Below are positions 1 to 5,753 of a stretch of DNA of 13,192 nucleotides, piece after piece (within the stretch, counting starts at the first letter, position 1; every line of letters starts with the position of its first letter). The notes below the pieces were generated by a model. That model saw nothing but the letters and a program-made list of their open reading frames with translations, searched no databases and was not told where the DNA came from. The stretch covers positions 1 through 13,192 of the forward strand of contig CAYOET010000239.1 in the NCBI GenBank assembly GCA_964402985.1, in the 5' to 3' direction. The position numbers and the translations under genes are program-made. This DNA comes from JADYYB01 sp964402985 (lineage in GTDB: Bacteria; Pseudomonadota; Alphaproteobacteria; Rhizobiales; Kaistiaceae).

Positions 1-1
1 T

Positions 2-253
2 GAGTGGGCAGGGGCGCCGCTCGGTCTCTACACCGGCTACGAGCCCAACCTCGACCAGCCTCGCTTTGGCTATGCGCCACAGGGGGGGACGTTCGATCCC
101 TTCTCCGCGGAGGAACTCGCGCGCCGCTATCCGACCCGCGAGGTCTATGTCGAGCGCGTGCAAAGGGCGGCCGCCGCGCTTCTCGCGGGGGGCTACATCC
201 TCGAGGAGGACTATGCCGCCTATATTCGCGGCGCGGAGCGGCGGCCTTGGTGA
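2..253 (+). CDS. Alpha/beta-hydrolase-domain protein, C-terminal end (partial, 5' truncated by window)
   Basis: Reading frame 2 is open from the first base to the TGA at 251-253 and gives 83 residues. The tail has WAGAPLGLYTGY near its start, then a PF segment, then RYPTREVYVERVQRAAAALL and GGYILEEDYAAYI. This arrangement (W..APLG..TG, PF, then a YxxRxxYxxxVxxAAxxLxxxGYLLxED helix pair) is what I know from the C-terminus of the large secreted 'alpha/beta hydrolase domain' proteins (Abhydrolase_10 type). The catalytic part lies outside the window, so activity and substrate cannot be judged. The stop codon overlaps the GTG start of the next gene (GTGA), so the two are probably cotranscribed and translationally coupled. 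Family assignment rests on memory of the tail motif only. Confidence 0.7.
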   Translation, partial: EWAGAPLGLYTGYEPNLDQPRFGYAPQGGTFDPFSAEELARRYPTREVYVERVQRAAAALLAGGYILEEDYAAYIRGAERRPW

Positions 254-1227
254 GTTGGCGCCGCCTTGGAATACGCCTGTGGGCAGCGCTGAGCGTAGCC
301 CTCCTGCCGGTTGCCGCGTCCTCGCAGTCGTCCACACCGATCCGCATCGGCGTTCTCACCGCGGCGTGGGGACCGCCGCAAGGGCTCCTCGGCATCGTCG
401 AGGGCCTGGCCGAATTGGGATACCGCGAGAACGTCGATTTCGTGATCGGCGTCCGCTTCACTCAGGGCGACTCGTCGGCGCTCGCCGCCGCGGCGCGATC
501 CATGGTGGAATATGGCGTCGACATCCTTGTGCCGGTCGGCCCTTTGGCGGCCGAGGCCGCGCAGGAGGCCACCTCCACCCAGCCGATCGTTTTCATCGCC
601 GTCGGGGACCCGGTCGGACGGGGACTCATCGCCTCCTTCGCGGAGCCGGGAGGGAACCTGACCGGCGTCACCGACTATAACCTCGAGGTCAGCGGCAAAC
701 GCCTCCAGCTCTTCCACGAACTGGTGCCGGAGGCGCGGCGGGTCCTCTTCGCTTACAACGAGGCCAACCACTATAACGCCTTGCAGGCCAATGAGTACCG
801 CCTTGCCGCCGGGCAACTGGGCCTCGTTCTCGTCGAGCGCAAGGTGCGTTCGAATGAAGAGGCCCAGGCGTTGATGGCGGAAGCCCATGCGCTCGAAATC
901 GACGGGATCATCTCGCCCAACGAAGTCGACTTCGACATTCCCGGCCTGATCCTCCAGGCCACCGCGCAGCAGGGCATCGCCTCGATGTTCGACATCGCCC
1001 ATTTCGTCGGGATGGGCGGCCTCGCGAGCTACGGTGGCTCCTACGATGCCGCCGGCCGTCAGGCGGCCCGCCTGATCGACGGCATCATCAAGGGCGCCAA
1101 CCCGGGCGAAATTCCGGTCGAGACCGCCGAGCAACTCGAATTCGTCATCAACCTGACCGTCGCCGACAATCTCGGCATCGTCGCGCCGGTGGAGGTCCTG
1201 CTCCAGGCGGACCACATCGTTCGGTGA
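250..1227 (+). CDS. ABC transporter substrate-binding protein (ABC_sub_bind family), orphan
   Basis: 325 residues, the usual length for this family (TrpX/YnhX-like periplasmic binding proteins, type 1 fold). The GTG start at 250 is chosen because it gives a signal peptide at once: basic SWRRLGIR, hydrophobic core to residue 22, small residues VAASSQ near 21-26. It also overlaps the preceding stop by four bases, with GGAG at 235-238 upstream. An earlier in-frame GTG at 4 would add 82 arginine-rich residues from the shadow of the previous gene. Family motifs include IRIGVLTA (31-38), the GDPVGRGLIASFAEPGGNLT segment (119-138), SGKRLQLFHELVP (148-160), and GGLASYGGSYDAAGRQAARL (256-275) followed by KGANPGEIPVE. 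It should bind a small ligand in the periplasm for import. No permease or ATPase gene follows, so partner and ligand are unknown; it may serve a transporter elsewhere or a sensor. Confidence 0.88.
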   Translation: MSWRRLGIRLWAALSVALLPVAASSQSSTPIRIGVLTAAWGPPQGLLGIVEGLAELGYRENVDFVIGVRFTQGDSSALAAAARSMVEYGVDILVPVGPLAAEAAQEATSTQPIVFIAVGDPVGRGLIASFAEPGGNLTGVTDYNLEVSGKRLQLFHELVPEARRVLFAYNEANHYNALQANEYRLAAGQLGLVLVERKVRSNEEAQALMAEAHALEIDGIISPNEVDFDIPGLILQATAQQGIASMFDIAHFVGMGGLASYGGSYDAAGRQAARLIDGIIKGANPGEIPVETAEQLEFVINLTVADNLGIVAPVEVLLQADHIVR

Positions 1228-1273
1228 GAAGATGCCGCCCGGAATTCGTGACTCTGTCGAAGGAGGTAGCGCA

Positions 1274-1843
1274 GTGAAACGGTCCCGACATGTCGCCATG
1301 GTCATCCTGGCACTCACCGCCGCGATCTTTGCCCGGCCATCCGTGGCCTTGGAAGTCGGTCAGATGGCACCCGACTTCGAGCTGCCGGCGACCACAGGCG
1401 GCACGGTTCGCCTCAGCGATTTCCGCGGCCAGAAGATGGTGCTCCTCGAGTTCTATCATTCCGACTGGGGACCAACCTGCACCGCCAACATCTCGCAGCG
1501 CCGCGACGATTTCGATCTCTTCGCGGAGCTCGGCGTCCAGGTGATCGGGATCTCGATGAGCCACACCTATTCCCAGGCCGCCTTCGCCCAGTCGCTCGAT
1601 TTGAACTTTCCCCTGCTCAGCGATTTCCCGCACGGCCGCACCATCCTCAGCTACGAGGTCGGGTTCGAGGAGGGTGAAGCGGCGAGGCTTTCGGCGCGGC
1701 CCTCTTTCTTCCTCGTCGACAAGGACGGGATCATCCGCGGCTACTGGGGCGAGCGCCCGAAGAACCCCGACGAGGTTCTCCCGCCCGACCCGCTCGTCTC
1801 CAGCCAGCCGATGCTCGAGGCCGCGCGGGCGATCGTGCCCTAG
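1274..1843 (+). CDS. Exported one-cysteine redoxin / peroxiredoxin-like protein
   Basis: 189 residues from GTG 1274, preceded by a strong Shine-Dalgarno AGGAGG (1261-1266) seven bases upstream; the ATG-like earlier start at 1232 would precede that site. The N-terminus is a signal peptide (KRSRH, core AMVILALTAAIFA, cleavage probably after SVA or VALE near 25). The mature part is a thioredoxin-fold AhpC/TSA domain: VGQMAPDFELP (28-38), LSDFRGQKMVLLEFY (47-61), a single cysteine Cys69 in DWGPTCTANIS, LGVQVIGIS, FPLLSDF, and ARPSFFLVDKDGIIRGYW (141-158). Arg142 sits where peroxiredoxins have the active-site arginine. The usual PxxxTxxC motif is altered to HxxxGxxC (His62, Gly66, Cys69). No resolving cysteine exists anywhere. 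It probably acts in the periplasm on peroxides or as a thiol-redox protein, but the changed motif makes peroxidase activity uncertain. The 46-base gap from the binding-protein gene suggests a shared operon. Confidence 0.85.
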   Translation: MKRSRHVAMVILALTAAIFARPSVALEVGQMAPDFELPATTGGTVRLSDFRGQKMVLLEFYHSDWGPTCTANISQRRDDFDLFAELGVQVIGISMSHTYSQAAFAQSLDLNFPLLSDFPHGRTILSYEVGFEEGEAARLSARPSFFLVDKDGIIRGYWGERPKNPDEVLPPDPLVSSQPMLEAARAIVP

Positions 1844-1870
1844 CAGTCAGACGCCTCGGCTGCTCTCCCA

Positions 1871-1886
1871 GCCAACCTAGGTTGGC
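1871..1886. promoter_or_regulatory. Perfect 16-bp palindrome between redoxin gene and next gene
   Basis: GCCAACCTAGGTTGGC is a complete inverted repeat with no spacer (each half GCCAACCT/AGGTTGGC). It lies 28 bases after the redoxin stop and 113 bases before the ATG at 1999, the only sizeable gap in this stretch. A dyad without a loop looks more like a dimeric regulator's operator than a terminator, and no T-run follows. No regulator gene is nearby and the binding protein is unknown. Confidence 0.35.
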
Positions 1887-1998
1887 GCGGCCGTCGGCGG
1901 TGTGACGGCAATCACTGCTCTTCCTCTCGCGATCGACGAGTTTGAGTGGGCCGGGCTGGTCTCGGCGCACCAGTCTCAGCTCGCTCGGGGAGGGCACC

Positions 1999-2940
1999 AT
2001 GCCGGCACGGCGCACGCGCTTGAACTCGGAAGGCAACGACCGCGACGGCGTCGAGCAAGAACGCGTCGAAGGTCGAGCCGGTGGCCTCGACCCGGCTCCG
2101 GGCCACCGGCGGCCCCGCTGGAAGACCGTCGGTCATGGCGTGCTGCTTTCCCTCGCCGTCCTCCTCCAGCCGTCGCCCGCGTCCGCCGACTTCGCGCATG
2201 CCGCCTCGTGGTTCGAGAGGCTCTCCGAGAACGAGCGCCTGAGCCTTCACGTCGCGCTGGCGTTCACGGGGTACTACGGCGGCGAAGCCGATTCCGAGTT
2301 CGACCCCGGCCTGTTTGATGCGGTGACTCAATTCCAGCGCGACCAGGTGTTCCAGCCGACCGGAGCCTTGGCGCCGGCCCAGCGCGAGTTGCTCGACGAG
2401 GAAGCGGCGAACGCGCTCCGCTTCATGGGCTTCGAGTCTCTCGACGATCCGGAGACGGGGGTCAGCCTGGCGATCCCCACCGCCTTCTTTGACCAGTCGG
2501 TCCCCACCGAAGGTGGCACCATTTGGGTCAGTTCGCGGTTCGCAGCCGACCTGGAGACGATCGCGATCCCGACTGCGGATGTCAGCTTCGAGGAGCGCTA
2601 TGCGCAGCTCAGCGCGAGCACCGCCGGGCGAACGGTCACCTACCGGCTCATGGCCACCAGCTTCTTCATCGTCGCCGGCCGGGTCGATGGCAGGCGGTTC
2701 TATTCCCGCCTCCAATGGACGCCGACGGCATCGGTCGGCTTCGAGTTCACCTGGACCCCGCAGCTCACCGCGTTTCAGCGCCTCGCGATCCTGATGTCGA
2801 ACTCCCTCGCGGTACGGCCGGTGGCAGCGCCTGCACCGGCCTCCTTGGAGGCAGGGCAGCCAGTGGCCCTCGGATCGGGTCAGGGCTCCGGTCCCGGGCT
2901 TTCGAACGGAATCGGCGAGTTTCCTCTCATTCATCCGTGA
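1999..2940 (+). CDS. Exported protein with peptidoglycan-binding-like domain, function unknown
   Basis: 313 residues from ATG 1999, chosen for the purine-rich site GGGGAGGG (1986-1993 region) just upstream; an ATG-frame extension to 1942 lacks such a site. The first ~45 residues are charged and polar, then RRPRWK and a hydrophobic core (about 44-59) ending in SPASA-DF, so export is likely with an unusually long n-region. Residues 74-134 resemble a peptidoglycan-binding-1 helical domain: LSLHVALAFTGYYGGEADSE, FDPGLFDAVTQFQRDQVFQP, TGALAPAQRELL. Residues about 155-275 form a second domain with VTYRLMATSFFIVAGRVDGR and RRFYSRLQW, which recalls a domain I have seen after such modules in alphaproteobacterial secreted proteins. 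The last 40 residues are Gly/Pro/Ala-rich. No catalytic motif is visible; a cell-wall-associated role is inferred. It stands alone, converging on the DUF900 hydrolase gene. Confidence 0.75.
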   Translation: MPARRTRLNSEGNDRDGVEQERVEGRAGGLDPAPGHRRPRWKTVGHGVLLSLAVLLQPSPASADFAHAASWFERLSENERLSLHVALAFTGYYGGEADSEFDPGLFDAVTQFQRDQVFQPTGALAPAQRELLDEEAANALRFMGFESLDDPETGVSLAIPTAFFDQSVPTEGGTIWVSSRFAADLETIAIPTADVSFEERYAQLSASTAGRTVTYRLMATSFFIVAGRVDGRRFYSRLQWTPTASVGFEFTWTPQLTAFQRLAILMSNSLAVRPVAAPAPASLEAGQPVALGSGQGSGPGLSNGIGEFPLIHP

Positions 2941-3049
2941 GACGAGCTTTGCCGGCTTGAGAGGCGGTCCAGATCTTCCTGCCGCCCTCAACCAGGCCGG
3001 CTCCAGAGCAGGGCTGGGAGCATTCTTGAAGCGCGTGTTCCTGGTCTGC

Positions 3050-3083
3050 GTGGGCCGAGGCGGCCTCCTGTGTCTCGGCCCAC
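3050..3083 (+). terminator. Possible intrinsic terminator after the peptidoglycan-binding-like gene
   Basis: GTGGGCCGAG (3050-3059) pairs perfectly with CTCGGCCCAC (3074-3083) across a 14-base loop, and a short T-run (TTTT, 3088-3091) follows after ACACCC. It sits 110 bases past the stop at 2940 and before the convergent stop at 3121. The stem is strong but the T-tract is short and offset, so it is a weak call for plus-strand transcripts. Confidence 0.4.
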
Positions 3084-3120
3084 ACCCTTTTGGCTGTCGA
3101 ACTGGCCACTCGTGAAGCGG

Positions 3121-4932
3121 CTAACGAACGGCCCCCTCCGCCACAATCACGCGGCGGATCGCCTCCCACTCCTCGGGAGGAATGCCGCGGCCCGGAGCGC
3201 CGGCCGCCTCCGCGATCATCCGGTCGAGGGCGGCCAGCGCCTCTCCGCCTTCGCGTCTCAACAGCGTGAGGGCGGATAGGACGGCGAGGCCGTCGCAGTC
3301 CGTCGCGCCGAATTCCCAGTAGCGTCCGCGCTCGCTGCTCCGCTCGCCGATGCCGCATCGGTTCTCGGGGCCGGTGTCGCGCCAGAACAGCCAGAGGATG
3401 TCGGTGAGGGCGGAGGCCTCGCTGTGGAAATAGCCGTGACCCAGCATGTCGCCGCCGAGCGCGGACATCTCGATCGAATCGACCGTGCCGGAGATGAAGA
3501 TGACGTCGCCGCCCTGGCCGGCTCTGGGGATCGCACCATGCAGCGTCTTTGAGGCTGACAGCGCAACGTCGTTCTCCGAGGCGTAGAGCGTGATCCGCCG
3601 CGCGAGCGGCGCGATCGTCGGAGCGATCGCCGCGAAGAGGCCGGCATCGATGTCCGGCGCGGCGAAGATGATCTGCTCGAAGATCGGCTGGTCGAGGCCC
3701 GCGGCGACGAGCTGCGTGGCGAGAAGCTCGAGCGCGACGGCGAGCGCCCGGCTGCCCATCGAATGGGCGACGAGGTTGATCCGGCTCGCGCCCGAATTGC
3801 CGACCAGCTCCTCGAGGAAGGCCTTCAGCTTGCGCGCGCTCAGCTCGACCGCCGCCTCGTCCGAAAGATAGGCGAGCGTGCGCGCCGCCGACGGCCACGA
3901 ATAGAGGATCGGCGCGCCGTCGAAATTGAGATCGTAGGTCATCTGCCCGACCAGCTTCGCGGCGTCGGCGAACGAGGAGTTGAAGCCGTGCACGAACACG
4001 AAGGCCTCGTCCGACCCGTGGCTCTCGAGGAGCGAGCGCATCGATCCGAACATCTCGTCGGCGGTCAGCGTCTCGACCCGCGTCAGCACGACGTGCCGCT
4101 CCGGATTCTCGTTCCAGTCGAAGCGGATCGCCGACGGTGACTCGATCAGCCCCGGCTTGTGGATGCGCGGCACGGTCACGTCGAGCGTGCCGTACTCCGT
4201 CGCCCCGCGCTCGCCGCCGTAGAAGTCGTTGGGCCTCAGGCTCCCGGTGCGCGCCCGGTCGGTGGCGAAGAACAAGCGCACGGTGGAGAAGCTGTCGGCC
4301 GAAACACCGGCGAACTGGCTCACGGCGACGATGCCGCGCTGGCCCGGACGCTGACCGGCGAGCGTGCATCGGAACGCCTCGTCCTCGGCGGCCCGCCGCT
4401 CGCGCGCGCTCTCCTCGGTAAGCCCCAGCGTCGCAAGGACGCCGGCGATGCGATCGTGATCGGCCGCGAGCACGGCGGAGGCGCAGTCGAGATAGCGGGA
4501 ATCGAGGTCGAGCGCCGTCCGAAAATGCCGGAGGGCCGAGGGCAGGTCGCTCGCCCGTTGGTAGGCATCGCCGGCCGCGGTGTGATAGCCCGGAAGGCCC
4601 GGATCGGTCGGCCCGTTCAGTCGCTGGGTGAAGCTCGCGGCGACGGCGAAGGCCTCTCCGGCCTCCGCGAAACGACCTTCGGCGAGATAGAGCGGCGTCA
4701 GCTCGTCGATCAGCTCGAGGCGGATCTCCGGTGGATTGGTCTGGTCGCGGATCGCCTCCTCCAGCATCACGATCGCCCTGTCGATCGACCCGGCCGCGAC
4801 TTCCGCCTCGACGCGCGGCAGGAACAGGAAATCGACCGCCGCCGCCGCCGGCGTTCCCCAAGCAGCGAGCAGCGTCGCCGCAATGGCGACGAAACGACCA
4901 CCGCGTCCGCGAAAAGGCTGGATCCTCAACAT
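3121..4932 (-). CDS. Exported TPR-like / DUF900 alpha/beta hydrolase (esterase/lipase superfamily)
   Basis: 603 residues from ATG at 4932, chosen over GTG 4983 and ATG 4953 because GAGGGG lies eight bases upstream and the protein then begins with a clean signal peptide (RGRGGR, core FVAIAATLLAAW, cleavage near TPAAA at 31). Residues 35-185 are helical and TPR-like (DRAIVMLEEAIRD, LYLAEGRFAEAGEAFAVAAS, DAYQRASDLPSALRHFRTAL). From 216 the DUF900 domain follows: STVRLFFATDRARTG, YGTLDVTVPRIHKPG, HVVLTRVETL, FVFVHGFNSSF (311-321), ILYSWPS, INLVAHSMGSRAL (385-397). Ser391 in HSMGS is the predicted nucleophile, Asp455 (ASENDVA) the likely acid, and His499 or His503 (GHGYFHSE) the likely base. A secreted or periplasmic serine hydrolase is expected; its substrate is unknown. 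The TPR-like half may place a partner or substrate. Divergent from the SxtJ-like gene and convergent with the previous one. Confidence 0.88.
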   Translation of the reverse strand: MLRIQPFRGRGGRFVAIAATLLAAWGTPAAAAVDFLFLPRVEAEVAAGSIDRAIVMLEEAIRDQTNPPEIRLELIDELTPLYLAEGRFAEAGEAFAVAASFTQRLNGPTDPGLPGYHTAAGDAYQRASDLPSALRHFRTALDLDSRYLDCASAVLAADHDRIAGVLATLGLTEESARERRAAEDEAFRCTLAGQRPGQRGIVAVSQFAGVSADSFSTVRLFFATDRARTGSLRPNDFYGGERGATEYGTLDVTVPRIHKPGLIESPSAIRFDWNENPERHVVLTRVETLTADEMFGSMRSLLESHGSDEAFVFVHGFNSSFADAAKLVGQMTYDLNFDGAPILYSWPSAARTLAYLSDEAAVELSARKLKAFLEELVGNSGASRINLVAHSMGSRALAVALELLATQLVAAGLDQPIFEQIIFAAPDIDAGLFAAIAPTIAPLARRITLYASENDVALSASKTLHGAIPRAGQGGDVIFISGTVDSIEMSALGGDMLGHGYFHSEASALTDILWLFWRDTGPENRCGIGERSSERGRYWEFGATDCDGLAVLSALTLLRREGGEALAALDRMIAEAAGAPGRGIPPEEWEAIRRVIVAEGAVR

Positions 4933-5055
4933 TGCAAGAGCCCCTCGGCTCATCCCCAGAGTGGATTTTGACGCCTCCGCCACATCCCGCGCAAGGCCGA
5001 AGCCAGAACCGAGCTATTGCCCGGCCGCGAAGCCCCTACGCAGATGCAGCACTCC

Positions 5056-5084
5056 TTGTCCCGCGCCGCTGTTCGCGGTCTCAT
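5056..5084 (+). promoter_or_regulatory. Candidate sigma-70-type promoter for the carbamoyltransferase cassette
   Basis: TTGTCC (5056-5061) and TCTCAT (5079-5084) are separated by exactly 17 bases; each matches four of six consensus positions. It lies in the 203-base divergent gap and would start transcription near 5091, about 45 bases before the ATG at 5136. Matches this weak occur by chance, so confidence is low. Confidence 0.22.
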
Positions 5085-5135
5085 TGCGCACTTGCCCCAG
5101 CCGCGCGGCCCGTTAGGGTGCGGCCAGGGTTGGGG

Positions 5136-5579
5136 ATGGCGCACGAGATGCACGAGCCTGTCATCGGGAATGGCGGTACGCGCCGCGGGGACGCGAGGGC
5201 CGGTTCGGATCGCGCTTTTGGCGTTACCTTCGCCGTGATCTTTGCCGTGTTGGCGGCGTGGCCGCTTCTCCACGGGGGGTCGCCGCGCTGGTGGCTGCTG
5301 GCTCTCGCCGCTGCGCTCCTCGCTATCGCCATCGCAATGCCGAGCTTTCTGGCCGGACCGAACCAGGTTTGGTTCCGGTTCAGCCTGCTTCTCGGAAAAA
5401 TCGTCTCGCCGGTCATCATCGGAGTCATCTTTTTTGCCGTGGCGACGCCGACCGGACTGATCATGAGGCTGCTGGGGAAGAATCTTCTCTCTTTGAGCAA
5501 GCCCGCCGCGCGGCAGAGCTACTGGGTCGACCGCGTTCCGTCGGAGCCATCCGAGCGGTCAATGCGCAATCAGTTCTAG
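5136..5579 (+). CDS. SxtJ-like small membrane protein
   Basis: 147 residues from ATG 5136, with AGGG six bases upstream; ATG 5148 and GTG 5118 are in-frame alternatives. A polar, basic N-terminus (about 25 residues) precedes three hydrophobic segments: AFGVTFAVIFAVLAAW (27-42), WWLLALAAALLAIAIAM (52-68) and GKIVSPVIIGVIFFAVATPT (87-106). The third is followed by TGLIMRLLGKNLL and a C-terminal SYWVDR motif, as in SxtJ-family proteins, which are known next to carbamoyltransferases. The biochemical role of the family is not established. Nine bases separate it from the DUF5989 gene, so the two are cotranscribed with the carbamoyltransferase. Presumably it helps seat or assist the enzyme at the inner membrane (inference from conserved neighbourhood). 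Confidence 0.85.
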   Translation: MAHEMHEPVIGNGGTRRGDARAGSDRAFGVTFAVIFAVLAAWPLLHGGSPRWWLLALAAALLAIAIAMPSFLAGPNQVWFRFSLLLGKIVSPVIIGVIFFAVATPTGLIMRLLGKNLLSLSKPAARQSYWVDRVPSEPSERSMRNQF

Positions 5580-5588
5580 GGGAGGGGG

Positions 5589-5738
5589 ATGGGGTTCTTC
5601 CGCGAGTTCGGTCGGTTCATGATGAGCCGCAAGAAATACTGGATGCTGCCGCTCGTCGTGATGCTAGTGCTCATTGGCGGCCTGCTCGTGATCGTTCAGG
5701 GCAGCGCCATCGCGCCTTTCATCTACACGCTGTTCTGA
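5589..5738 (+). CDS. DUF5989 family mini membrane protein (SxtK position)
   Basis: Only 49 residues, easily missed by gene callers. It starts at ATG 5589 behind a long purine run (GGGGGAGGGGG, 5578-5588 region) and stops at TGA 5736-5738. The sequence reads MGFFREFGRFMMSRKKYWML, then one membrane helix (PLVVMLVLIGGLLVIVQG), then SAIAPFIYTLF. The basic segment before the helix and the invariant-looking QGSAIAPFIYTLF ending match the DUF5989 family as I know it, which nearly always sits between a SxtJ-like gene and a carbamoyltransferase gene. It is expected to lie in the inner membrane with its N-terminus in the cytoplasm. Function is unknown; the strict synteny suggests an accessory subunit of the carbamoyltransferase. 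Next gene starts 13 bases later. Confidence 0.88.
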   Translation: MGFFREFGRFMMSRKKYWMLPLVVMLVLIGGLLVIVQGSAIAPFIYTLF

Positions 5739-5753
5739 CCTGGACAGCCAGGT
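5738..5753 (+). promoter_or_regulatory. Small hairpin over the carbamoyltransferase start codon
   Basis: ACCTGG (5738-5743) and CCAGGT (5748-5753) are perfect complements around a four-base ACAG loop. The stem covers the first two bases of the GTG start at 5752, and the only Shine-Dalgarno-like bases (TGGA, 5741-5744) are inside it. Such a structure could dampen initiation unless ribosomes finishing the upstream gene open it. Six base pairs can arise by chance. Confidence 0.3.

Noticed and set aside
4..249. N-terminal extension of the substrate-binding protein to the GTG at 4
   Set aside because: The extension is arginine-rich, overlaps the real frame-2 tail of the alpha/beta-hydrolase-domain protein, and would bury the signal peptide.
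2927..4861. 644-codon minus-strand frame overlapping the DUF900 gene
   Set aside because: It is arginine-rich throughout and lies in another frame of the same strand as the hydrolase, which has the HGFN and HSMGS motifs and a signal peptide.
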